A DNA stretch of 6,485 bases from Erythrobacter sp. UBA3075 (GCA_002367375.1 DFBR01000215.1:12401-18885); one strand, 5' to 3'; counted from the first letter of the stretch, positions 1 to 5,468 are shown. Notes: generated from the letters alone by a model not told the origin. Translations and numbers: made by a program.

Positions 1-671
1 CTGCTGCTGCTGAGCAGCCGCGCGGACGCGGTGGACGTGGTGGACGCAATGACAATCGCGGCGGCGGCGGTGGCCGTGGCCGTGGTGGTCGTGACGATCG
101 TCGTGGTGGCCGTGGTGGCCGCGGAGATGATGATGGTGAAGAGCTGATTGAAAAGCTCGTCCACATCAACCGCGTTGCCAAGGTGGTGAAGGGCGGTAAG
201 CGCTTTGGTTTCGCCGCACTGGTTGTGGTTGGCGATGGCAAGGGCCGCGTTGGTTTCGGCCACGGCAAGGCTCGGGAAGTGCCTGAAGCGATCAACAAGG
301 CAACCGCTGCTGCCAAGAAGAAGATGATCCGCGTCGCGCTGAAAGAAGGCCGCACGCTGCACCATGATGGCACTGGCCATTTCGGCGCAGGCCGGGTTGT
401 GGTCCGTTCGGCTCCGGCCGGTACCGGTATCATCGCTGGTGGTCCGATGCGCGCCGTGTTCGAAGCGCTTGGCGTGGCAGACGTGGTGACCAAGTCGGTC
501 GGCACGTCCAATCCCTACAACATGATCCGCGCCACCTTCGATGGCCTGAGCAATCAGTCTTCGCCGAAGTCGGTTGCCCAGCGTCGGGGCAAGAAGGTCG
601 CTGACCTGCTTGGCCGTGGTGGAGCAAGCGAAGTAGAGGCCGAAGCTGACGCTGCGGCTCTGACGGAGTAA
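1..671 (+). CDS. rpsE: 30S ribosomal protein S5, 5'-truncated by the window edge
   Basis: Ribosomal protein S5 of the small subunit; in the family it sits near the mRNA entry channel with S3 and S4 and affects decoding accuracy. The frame is open from base 3 to a TAA at 669-671, giving 222 visible residues, and the start codon lies outside the window. The conserved core begins at visible residue 48 ([20 protein letters not shown]) and contains the S5 signature around [20 protein letters not shown] and the C-terminal domain motifs [18 protein letters not shown] and [14 protein letters not shown] at 183 is an internal Val codon, not the start, because the conserved [11 protein letters not shown] segment lies upstream of it. 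At least 47 residues precede the core, against about 13 in E. coli S5, and most of them are Arg/Gly. The C-terminal tail after LLGRG is also longer and acidic/Ala-rich. rpmD follows after 5 nt, with its Shine-Dalgarno inside the rpsE end. Confidence 0.97.
   Translation, partial: AAAEQPRGRGGRGGRNDNRGGGGGRGRGGRDDRRGGRGGRGDDDGEELIEKLVHINRVAKVVKGGKRFGFAALVVVGDGKGRVGFGHGKAREVPEAINKATAAAKKKMIRVALKEGRTLHHDGTGHFGAGRVVVRSAPAGTGIIAGGPMRAVFEALGVADVVTKSVGTSNPYNMIRATFDGLSNQSSPKSVAQRRGKKVADLLGRGGASEVEAEADAAALTE
21..125 (+). repeat. RG/RGG-coding low-complexity repeat in the 5' part of rpsE
   Basis: Thirty of the 35 codons here encode Arg or Gly; the others are Asn and Asp. At DNA level the tract is built from imperfect repeats of CGTGGTGG, CGTGGCCGTGGTGG and related units. 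It is in frame with rpsE and is flanked by an Ala run upstream and an acidic stretch (DDDGEE) just before the S5 core. RGG-type tracts are known in other proteins as flexible RNA-binding segments; that role here is inference. The repetitive DNA could vary in length by slippage. Confidence 0.85.
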
Positions 672-676
672 GAACG

Positions 677-865
677 ATGGCCGATAAGAAAACCATCACG
701 ATCAAGCAGATCGGTTCGCCGATCCGCCGTCCTGAAAGCCAGCGCAAGATCCTGATCGGTCTTGGTCTGAACAAGATGCACAAGGTCGTCACCCGTCAGG
801 ACACTCCTGAGGTGCGTGGAGCGATTGCCAAGGTGCCGCATATGGTGAAGATCCTCGAAGGCTGA
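677..865 (+). CDS. rpmD: 50S ribosomal protein L30
   Basis: A small large-subunit ribosomal protein of 62 residues, the normal size for bacterial L30. The family pattern is visible: a first beta strand ([15 protein letters not shown]), then the conserved helix and loop ([22 protein letters not shown], here spanning residues 23-44), then a helix and final strand ending MVKILEG. The ATG at 677 is preceded by GGAG at 665-668, inside the last codons of rpsE, at a spacing of 8 nt. With only 5 nt between the genes, this suggests translational coupling to rpsE. Its place between rpsE and rplO is standard. L30 is absent from some bacteria but present here and apparently intact. Confidence 0.97.
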   Translation: MADKKTITIKQIGSPIRRPESQRKILIGLGLNKMHKVVTRQDTPEVRGAIAKVPHMVKILEG

Positions 866-900
866 TGCTTTCGTGTGACGGGAGGGAATTCGTCTCTCTT

Positions 901-990
901 CGTCATTCCCGCGAAGGCGGGAATCCAGGTCGGACCGCGCGAACGTCCTTGGGCAAAGCAACTGGGTCCCCGCCCTGCGCGGGGATAAAC
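901..990. repeat. Pair of inverted palindromic repeats (dispersed-repeat type) between rpmD and rplO
   Basis: The left arm contains ATTCCCGCGAAGGCGGGAAT (905-924), an 8-bp perfect stem (905-912 with 917-924) around a 4-nt loop, preceded by CGTC and followed by CCAG. The right arm, starting CTGG at 962-965, is an inverted, diverged copy: TCCCCGC (967-973) pairs with GCGGGGA (979-985). The two arms are about 40 nt apart and can also pair with each other. The left core fits the ATTCCC-N8-GGGAAT shape of the neisserial dRS3 repeat and of similar GTCATTCCCGC elements dispersed in many proteobacterial genomes. The reverse strand reads as LDSRLRGND, a familiar spurious peptide from such elements. 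I infer a mobile or spreading palindromic repeat; no transposase is present. Neither arm is followed by a T run, so it is not a standard terminator. Confidence 0.7.
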
Positions 991-1007
991 TACAGCGAGT
1001 GCAAGAC

Positions 1008-1541
1008 ATGAAACTTAATGATCTCCGTGACAATCCTGGCGCCCGTAAAGAGCGCACCCGTGTCGGCCGTGGTATCGGTTCGGGCAAGGGCAAGACCGCC
1101 GGTCGTGGCCAGAAGGGCCAGAAGAGCCGTTCGGGCGTAGCGATCAAGGGCTTTGAAGGCGGCCAGATGCCGCTTCACATGCGTCTGCCGAAGCGTGGCT
1201 TCAACAACCCGTTTGGCAAGGACTATGCTGAAGTAAACCTCGGCCAGATCCAGGGCCTGGTCGATGCGAAGAAGCTCGACGCCAAGAAGGCCGTCGATCA
1301 CGCCGCGCTTCAGGCTGCTGGCGTTGCCCGTGGCGGCAAGGACGGCGTCCGCCTGCTTGGCAAGGGTGAGATCACGGCTAAGCTGACCTTCAACGTTGCC
1401 GGTGCCTCCAAGGGCGCTGTTGCTGCTGTTGAAAAGGCTGGCGGCAAGGTCGAAATCATCGATCTGGGCAAGCCCGAGCACGAAAAGAAGGCTGCTCGCG
1501 CGGAAGCCAACAAGGCTGCCAAGGCCAAAAAGGCCAAGTAA
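1008..1541 (+). CDS. rplO: 50S ribosomal protein L15
   Basis: Large-subunit protein L15, which joins late in 50S assembly and contacts 23S rRNA through a long basic N-terminal arm. The protein has 177 residues. The Gly/Arg/Lys-rich N-terminal arm is clear (residues 11-43, with [13 protein letters not shown] and [10 protein letters not shown]), followed by [17 protein letters not shown] and the C-terminal fold ending [11 protein letters not shown] (141-151). The start is placed at ATG 1008 because [12 protein letters not shown] matches the family N-terminus. An in-frame GTG at 999 would add three residues with no family support. The Shine-Dalgarno is weak (GAG at 997-999). Residues 153-177 form an Ala/Lys tail rich in KAA and KAK repeats, which makes it about 30 residues longer than E. 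coli L15. The 142-nt gap upstream is large for this operon and carries the inverted repeats. Confidence 0.96.
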   Translation: MKLNDLRDNPGARKERTRVGRGIGSGKGKTAGRGQKGQKSRSGVAIKGFEGGQMPLHMRLPKRGFNNPFGKDYAEVNLGQIQGLVDAKKLDAKKAVDHAALQAAGVARGGKDGVRLLGKGEITAKLTFNVAGASKGAVAAVEKAGGKVEIIDLGKPEHEKKAARAEANKAAKAKKAK

Positions 1542-1554
1542 GCCGATAAAATTT

Positions 1555-1587
1555 GAGGCGCAGGGTTCGACATCGGCCCTGCGCCTC
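1555..1587 (+). promoter_or_regulatory. Strong RNA hairpin between rplO and secY
   Basis: GAGGCGCAGGG (1555-1565) and CCCTGCGCCTC (1577-1587) form a perfect 11-bp GC-rich stem with an 11-nt loop, starting 14 nt after the rplO stop. No T run follows on the + strand, so a simple intrinsic terminator is unlikely. A role as an mRNA stability or processing element, or as part of a secY leader, is inference. Its right arm overlaps CCTCCC (1584-1589), which could instead pair with the GGGAGG at 1609-1614. Confidence 0.6.
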
Positions 1588-1608
1588 CCTATCTAGCTCC
1601 CCTGAGCC

Positions 1609-1666
1609 GGGAGGGTCCGGCATGATTACCAGGATTAAGGCTCAAAATGTCATCCCGCGCCGATAA
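1609..1666 (+). promoter_or_regulatory. Possible 14-codon leader ORF with strong ribosome-binding site overlapping the secY start
   Basis: GGGAGGG (1609-1615) is a near-ideal Shine-Dalgarno placed 6 nt before an ATG at 1622. The reading frame encodes MITRIKAQNVIPRR and stops with TAA at 1664-1666, 17 nt inside secY in another frame. The secY ATG at 1647 has its own, weaker site, AAGG at 1637-1640. The arrangement would suit translational coupling or leader-peptide control of secY, but a short ORF like this can arise by chance and nothing shows that it is translated. Confidence 0.25.
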
Positions 1667-3011
1667 TATTGCAAGCACGCTCAGCCTCGCGAATTTCAGC
1701 AAGGCGACTGAGCTCAAGCAACGCATCTGGTTCACCATTGGTGCGCTGATCGTTTTCCGTTTCCTCAGCTTCGTGCCGCTTCCCGGTGTGAACCCGATGA
1801 TCCTGGAAACGCTGTATGATCAGACGCGCGGCGGCATTCTGGACATGTTCAACATGTTTTCCGGCGGCTCGCTGGAGCGCATGAGCCTGATCGCATTGGG
1901 CGTGATGCCCTACATCACCGCCTCCATCGTTATCCAGCTCGCGTCATCGCTGCATCCCAGCCTGATGGCGCTGAAGAAGGAAGGCGAGGCGGGGCGCAAG
2001 AAGCTCAACCAATACACCCGTTACGGCACGGTTTTCCTGTGTGCGATTCAGGGCTGGTTCCTCGCCAGCGGCCTCGAAGCCTACGCCGCGCAGAGCGGCC
2101 TGCAGGCGGTTGTCGATCCGGGCATCATGTTCCGCATTGTGACGGTCATCAACCTTGTCGGCGGAACCATGTTCCTGCTGTGGCTGGGTGAACAGGTGAC
2201 AAGCCGCGGCATCGGTAACGGCGTGTCGCTCATCATCATGGCGGGCATCGTCGCCCAGTTCCCGACCTTTGCTGCAAACCTGTTCGAAGGCGGCCGCACC
2301 GGTTCGATCAGCGGCATTGTGATCGGCGGCATGATCTTCATGATTATCGGGCTCATCCTGGTGATTTGCTTCGTCGAGCGCGCCCAGCGGCGTCTCCTCA
2401 TTCAGTATCCCAAGCGGGCTCAGCAACGCGGGGGCATGCAGGCAGATCGTTCACACCTGCCGCTCAAGCTCAACACCGCCGGCGTTATCCCGCCGATCTT
2501 CGCCAGCTCGCTGCTGCTGCTGCCGCTGACGATCACGCAATTTGCGGGCAGTGCAATCGATACGACGAGTGGTTCGGGCAGTTTCATCCAGTCGCTCAAC
2601 CAATATCTGGCGCACGGGCAGCCGCTCTACATGCTGCTTTATGCTTTGGGCATTATCTTCTTCTGCTTCTTCTACACTGCGGTTGTCTTCAACCCGGAGG
2701 ACACGGCAGAGAATTTGAAGAAGCAGGGTGGTTTCATCCCCGGCATCCGTCCGGGCAAGCGCACCGCTGAATATATCGACTATGTTCTGTCGCGCATTAC
2801 CGTGGTCGGGGCGATCTATCTAACGCTGGTCTGCGTCATTCCCGAATGGGGCATCGCGCAGACGGGCATTCCGATTTTCCTTGGTGGTACCAGCCTGTTG
2901 ATTGTTGTGAACGTAACGGTGGACACGATCAGCCAGATCCAGTCGCACCTGCTGGCGCATCAATATGGTGATCTCATCAAAAAGGCTAAGTTGAAGGGCC
3001 GGACCCGCTAG
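1647..3011 (+). CDS. secY: Sec translocon channel subunit SecY
   Basis: The pore-forming inner-membrane subunit of the SecYEG translocon, which exports unfolded proteins with SecA and inserts membrane proteins co-translationally. It has 454 residues, close to the 443 of E. coli SecY, with about ten hydrophobic membrane segments. TM1 is near residues 26-45 and is followed by a plug-like region around RGGILDMFNMFSGG. TM2 carries the family signature ALGVMPYITASIVIQL (83-98). The conserved GEQVTSRGIGNGVSLIIMAG is at 181-200, and the cytoplasmic C4 loop with LPLKLNTAGVIPPIFASSLL is at 271-290. The C5 loop GGFIPGIRPGKRT (361-373) contains the Arg that is functionally critical in E. coli SecY. The ATG at 1647 is chosen because it gives a normal length, with AAGG 6 nt upstream. 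adk follows after 42 nt, as is usual in Alphaproteobacteria. Confidence 0.98.
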   Translation: MSSRADNIASTLSLANFSKATELKQRIWFTIGALIVFRFLSFVPLPGVNPMILETLYDQTRGGILDMFNMFSGGSLERMSLIALGVMPYITASIVIQLASSLHPSLMALKKEGEAGRKKLNQYTRYGTVFLCAIQGWFLASGLEAYAAQSGLQAVVDPGIMFRIVTVINLVGGTMFLLWLGEQVTSRGIGNGVSLIIMAGIVAQFPTFAANLFEGGRTGSISGIVIGGMIFMIIGLILVICFVERAQRRLLIQYPKRAQQRGGMQADRSHLPLKLNTAGVIPPIFASSLLLLPLTITQFAGSAIDTTSGSGSFIQSLNQYLAHGQPLYMLLYALGIIFFCFFYTAVVFNPEDTAENLKKQGGFIPGIRPGKRTAEYIDYVLSRITVVGAIYLTLVCVIPEWGIAQTGIPIFLGGTSLLIVVNVTVDTISQIQSHLLAHQYGDLIKKAKLKGRTR

Positions 3012-3053
3012 GCTAGCGTCGGCGCTTCAACGTAACGGGGATTCGCTGCAGCT

Positions 3054-3704
3054 ATGAACATCATTCTCCTTGGGCCTCCCGGCGCAGGCAAGGGCACGCA
3101 GGCCAATTTGTTGGTCGAACATCACGGAATGCTGCAACTCTCCACCGGGGATATGCTGCGTGAAACCCGCAAAGCGGATACCGAGCTTGGTCGCCGCGTC
3201 GCTGCGGTAATGGATGCCGGAGAGCTGGTCTCCGACGAGATCGTGTCCGCCATGATCGATGCCAAATTGTCCGATATGGGTGACGAGGTCGGCGCGATTT
3301 TTGATGGCTATCCGCGGACCGAGGCGCAGGCCCATTCGCTGGATGACATTCTCGCCAAACATGGTCGCAAGCTGCACCACGTCATCGAACTGGCGGTGGA
3401 TGAAGACGCTCTGGTCGACCGCATTACTGGTCGCTTCACTTGCGCCAAATGCGGCGAGGGCTATCACGAGCGGCACAAGCAGCCCGCGCAACAGGGCGTC
3501 TGTGACAAATGCGGCTCGACAGAATTCAAGCGCCGTGCAGACGACACCGAAGAGACGGTGCGCACCCGCATGAACGAATACCGCGCCAAGACCGCTCCGA
3601 TTCTGCCTATCTATGACGCGCGCGGCATCGTTCAGCGCGTGGACGGCATGGCGGCGATCGATGATGTGACGACCGCTATCGAGAAGGTGTTGGCCTCAGC
3701 CTGA
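3054..3704 (+). CDS. adk: Adenylate kinase with a four-cysteine (zinc-type) LID domain
   Basis: Cytoplasmic enzyme that interconverts ATP + AMP and 2 ADP, setting the adenylate energy balance. It has 216 residues, the normal size of long bacterial Adk. The P-loop GPPGAGKGT is at residues 7-15. The AMP-binding parts include STGDMLR (30-36) and FDGYPRT (83-89), and the catalytic arginines are in RRADD (160-164). The LID domain (about 126-163) holds CAKC at 130-133 and CDKC at 150-153, the Cys4 pattern that binds a structural metal, usually zinc, in Gram-positive Adk and in some alphaproteobacterial ones such as Paracoccus. E. coli Adk lacks these cysteines. The Shine-Dalgarno is poor: GGGG lies 13 nt before the ATG, so translation may depend on coupling to secY. 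Confidence 0.98.
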   Translation: MNIILLGPPGAGKGTQANLLVEHHGMLQLSTGDMLRETRKADTELGRRVAAVMDAGELVSDEIVSAMIDAKLSDMGDEVGAIFDGYPRTEAQAHSLDDILAKHGRKLHHVIELAVDEDALVDRITGRFTCAKCGEGYHERHKQPAQQGVCDKCGSTEFKRRADDTEETVRTRMNEYRAKTAPILPIYDARGIVQRVDGMAAIDDVTTAIEKVLASA

Positions 3705-3742
3705 CGCTGCGGCTATTCGTCTTCCCGAACAGGGGAGGACAA

Positions 3743-4291
3743 ATGAAACGCCTATATTCCATCGCCATCGCCAGCGCGGCTTTGCTGCTAGCCACGCCAG
3801 CATCTGCCGAGATTATCGAGTCCGCCCATGGCGGCTTTGCCAGCACGCATAGCGTCGTGGTCGCTGCGGACCGGGCCGAAGTTTGGCGCGAGCTGATCCA
3901 ACCCGAGGGATGGTGGAGCCACACATGGTCGGACGATTCCGCCAATCTGAGGCTGGATGCTCAGGCCGGGGGCTGTTTCTGCGAGAGTGTGCCATCCGCC
4001 GATGGCTGGCCCGCCGGTTCGGTCGAGCACATGCGCGTGCTGATGGTTATGCCCGGCTCGACATTGCGCATGTCTGGTTCACTCGGTCCGCTGCAGGCCG
4101 AAGGACTGGTCGGCACTCTTACAGTGACACTCACCGAGGTTGATGAAGGTACACAGATCACTTGGGACTATATTACGGGTGGACAGGCGCGCTTTCCGAT
4201 CGACGAATTCGGCCCTGTCGTTGATAGCGTTCAGGCCGAATTTCTTGGCGGCCTAGTGGCACGATTGGGCGGTGCGGCAGAAGTCGGTTAA
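3743..4291 (+). CDS. Secreted SRPBCC (START/Bet v1-like) domain protein, function unknown
   Basis: A 182-residue protein with a clear Sec signal peptide: KR at 2-3, a hydrophobic core to about residue 18 and a probable cleavage site after ATPASA (residue 22), so the mature protein is likely periplasmic. The rest looks like an SRPBCC ligand-binding fold of the AHSA1/polyketide-cyclase type. A beta strand and helix (HSVVVAADRAEVWRELIQPE, 36-55) are followed by WWSHTWS (57-63), LRLDAQAGGCFCE (69-81), SVEHMRVLMVMPGSTLRMSG (93-112), LGPLQAEG (114-121), a strand pair ending TQITWDY, and a long C-terminal helix. GGCFCE and SVEHMRV match, from memory, exported SRPBCC proteins common in sphingomonads; their ligand is unknown to me. 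GGGGAGG (3732-3738), 4 nt before the ATG, is a strong ribosome-binding site. It follows adk by 38 nt, so co-transcription with the spc operon is likely. No catalytic residues can be assigned. Confidence 0.85.
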   Translation: MKRLYSIAIASAALLLATPASAEIIESAHGGFASTHSVVVAADRAEVWRELIQPEGWWSHTWSDDSANLRLDAQAGGCFCESVPSADGWPAGSVEHMRVLMVMPGSTLRMSGSLGPLQAEGLVGTLTVTLTEVDEGTQITWDYITGGQARFPIDEFGPVVDSVQAEFLGGLVARLGGAAEVG

Positions 4292-4292
4292 C

Positions 4293-4360
4293 GCCCGTTT
4301 TGACTAGCAGGTGGAGGCAGGCTATAGCCTGACCACAGAACGGGAAGACCGGGAACGGGC
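4293..4360 (+). repeat. Palindrome inside a larger inverted repeat after the SRPBCC gene
   Basis: CAGGCTATAGCCTG (4318-4331) is a perfect 14-bp palindrome. It is extended by GTGG (4311-4314) and CCAC (4333-4336) across a small asymmetric internal loop, and the whole is enclosed by GCCCGTT (4293-4299) and AACGGGC (4354-4360). As RNA it would form a compact structure just after the stop codon, without a T run. As DNA the palindrome could be an operator. Neither role is shown by the sequence. Confidence 0.5.
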
Positions 4361-4390
4361 AGTGGGTGACCGCTGGCTCGCTTTCGTCTG

Positions 4391-4419
4391 TTGACGTGGA
4401 GGGGGAATCACCCTATCTG
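4391..4419 (+). promoter_or_regulatory. Candidate promoter for the rpsM-rpsK-rpoA segment
   Basis: TTGACG (4391-4396) is a very good -35 box. A 17-nt spacer leads to TATCTG (4414-4419), only a fair -10 with three of six consensus bases. The first C of the preceding CCTATCTG resembles the CTA-type -10 seen in alphaproteobacterial housekeeping promoters. Transcription would begin near 4426, giving a leader of about 160 nt before rpsM. The 294-nt gap, long for this operon, is a plausible place for a separate alpha-operon promoter. Confidence 0.4.
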
Positions 4420-4456
4420 CGCCTTCCGATCGTCCATTTGCAAAGACTTGTCTGAT

Positions 4457-4488
4457 TCAAGGCGGCATTCCTGCGAGCCTTGATTTTT
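4457..4488 (+). terminator. Intrinsic-terminator-like hairpin or attenuator upstream of rpsM
   Basis: TCAAGGC (4457-4463) pairs perfectly with GCCTTGA (4477-4483) around a 13-nt loop, and TTTTT follows at 4484-4488. It could end the spc transcript after the SRPBCC gene. If the candidate promoter at 4391-4419 is used, it lies in the leader about 30 nt after the start and would act as an attenuator. The stem is short and only partly GC, so termination may be incomplete. Confidence 0.5.
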
Positions 4489-4526
4489 CAATTCCCAATT
4501 TTGGGCGAAACGCAACCGCTATGAGA

Positions 4527-4567
4527 TAGAGGCGCGCCCCCGCTTGTCGGGACCAGCCAAGCCTCTG
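4527..4567 (+). promoter_or_regulatory. Structured leader just upstream of the rpsM ribosome-binding site
   Basis: AGAGGC (4528-4533) pairs with GCCTCT (4561-4566), closed by a possible U-G pair (4527/4567), and encloses CCCG (4539-4542) paired with CGGG (4548-4551). The structure ends 9 nt before the GGAG of rpsM. In E. coli the leader of the alpha operon is a structured target for repressor S4; the position here is comparable, but no sequence similarity is claimed. Confidence 0.35.
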
Positions 4568-4585
4568 TGGAGCATGGAGAACTAA

Positions 4586-4954
4586 GTGGCTCGTATTGCC
4601 GGGGTAAATATCCCCACCAACAAACGCGTGATTGTCGCGCTCACCTATATTCACGGAATCGGTCCGACCACGGCCCGTAAAATTGTCGACAAGCTCGGTA
4701 TCGAGCACGCCCGCCGCGTGCAGGATTTGACCGATGGCGAAATCGTGCAGATCCGTGAAACCATCGACGCCGATCTCACCGTGGAAGGCGACCTTCGTCG
4801 CGATACCGCGATGAATATCAAGCGTCTGATGGACCTCGCCTGCTATCGTGGCCTGCGTCACCGTAAGGGCCTTCCGGTCCGCGGCCAGCGCACCCACACC
4901 AACGCCCGCACCCGCAAGGGCAAGGCCAAGCCGATCGCCGGCAAGAAGAAGTAA
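4586..4954 (+). CDS. rpsM: 30S ribosomal protein S13
   Basis: Small-subunit head protein that contacts S19, the P-site tRNA and the intersubunit bridges to the 50S. It has 122 residues, the usual length. The N-terminus [14 protein letters not shown] is canonical. The helix-turn-helix-like [13 protein letters not shown] is at 21-33, the family signature [16 protein letters not shown] at 88-103, and the basic tail [18 protein letters not shown] reaches toward the tRNA. Translation begins at GTG 4586, set by this N-terminus; GGAG at 4576-4579 gives 6-nt spacing. A tiny ORF, ATG GAG AAC TAA (4574-4585), ends exactly where the GTG begins. It opens the alpha-operon block and is separated from the upstream genes by 294 nt with promoter- and terminator-like signals. 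Confidence 0.98.
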   Translation: MARIAGVNIPTNKRVIVALTYIHGIGPTTARKIVDKLGIEHARRVQDLTDGEIVQIRETIDADLTVEGDLRRDTAMNIKRLMDLACYRGLRHRKGLPVRGQRTHTNARTRKGKAKPIAGKKK

Positions 4955-5026
4955 GCCCAGGGCCAAAGACTACCAAGTCAGTCTCCAAGGCTTTTCCCTT
5001 CTTTCGAGTTACGAGGAACAAAGACA

Positions 5027-5416
5027 ATGGCACGCGAACCAGGCCGAGTAAGGCGCCGCGACAAAAAGAACATCAGCAGCGGCGTCGCGCACGTCAATGC
5101 GAGCTTCAATAACACGATGATCACCATCACCGATGCACAGGGCAATGCAATCAGCTGGTCCAGTGCAGGCATGATGGGCTTCAAAGGCAGCCGCAAGTCA
5201 ACACCGTATGCCGCGCAGGTCGCTGCAGACGATGCCGGCAAGAAGGCCGCCGAACACGGCGTGCGTACGCTGGAAGTTGAAATCAAGGGTCCGGGGTCGG
5301 GTCGCGAAAGCGCTCTGCGTGCTCTGCAGGCCGTCGGTTTCAACATCACCAGCATCCGCGATGTTACGCCGATACCGCATAACGGCGTGCGACCGTCCAA
5401 GCGTCGTCGCGTCTGA
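5027..5416 (+). CDS. rpsK: 30S ribosomal protein S11
   Basis: Small-subunit platform protein that binds 16S rRNA near the mRNA exit and interacts with S6/S18 and S7. It has 129 residues, the normal size. Core motifs are [20 protein letters not shown] (19-38), [19 protein letters not shown] (46-64), the signature region [18 protein letters not shown] (87-104) and DVTPIPHNG (112-120). The extreme C-terminus reads VRPSKRRRV where E. coli has CRPPKKRRV, so a commonly conserved Cys is Val and a Pro is Ser; I recall this form from sphingomonads. GAGGA at 5013-5017 lies 9 nt before the ATG. The gap from rpsM is 72 nt and contains only a weak 5-bp stem (4967-4971 with 4980-4984). Confidence 0.98.
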   Translation: MAREPGRVRRRDKKNISSGVAHVNASFNNTMITITDAQGNAISWSSAGMMGFKGSRKSTPYAAQVAADDAGKKAAEHGVRTLEVEIKGPGSGRESALRALQAVGFNITSIRDVTPIPHNGVRPSKRRRV

Positions 5417-5428
5417 TCGAAGTCTGCC

Positions 5429-5449
5429 GCGAGGGCATCCGGTCCTCGC
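5429..5449 (+). promoter_or_regulatory. Hairpin just after rpsK
   Basis: GCGAGG (5429-5434) pairs with CCTCGC (5444-5449), and the stem can be lengthened to eight pairs by a G-U pair and a C-G pair around a 5-nt loop. It starts 13 nt after the rpsK stop and has no T run, so it is more likely a 3'-end stabiliser or processing signal than a terminator. Its role is inference. Confidence 0.45.
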
Positions 5450-5468
5450 ACAAACAGTCATTTGCATC

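Noticed and set aside
183..185. GTG as the start of rpsE
   Set aside because: The conserved S5 segment [13 protein letters not shown] lies upstream in the same open frame, so this codon is an internal Val.
901..990. CRISPR array or intrinsic terminator
   Set aside because: There are only two arms, in inverted orientation, with no regular spacers and no T run after either stem.
999..1001. GTG as the start of rplO
   Set aside because: It adds only three residues not seen in L15, and the ATG at 1008 gives the canonical N-terminus MKLND.
554..1147. Minus-strand ORF of 197 codons across rpsE, rpmD and rplO
   Set aside because: It is a shadow of three conserved genes. Its middle reads LDSRLRGND, the spurious translation of the palindromic repeat, and it has no recognisable domain.
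3027..3491. Minus-strand ORF opposite adk
   Set aside because: Antisense shadow of adk with no independent support.
4457..4966. Minus-strand ORF of 169 codons opposite rpsM
   Set aside because: It covers rpsM and its leader, with composition explained by the antisense of S13.
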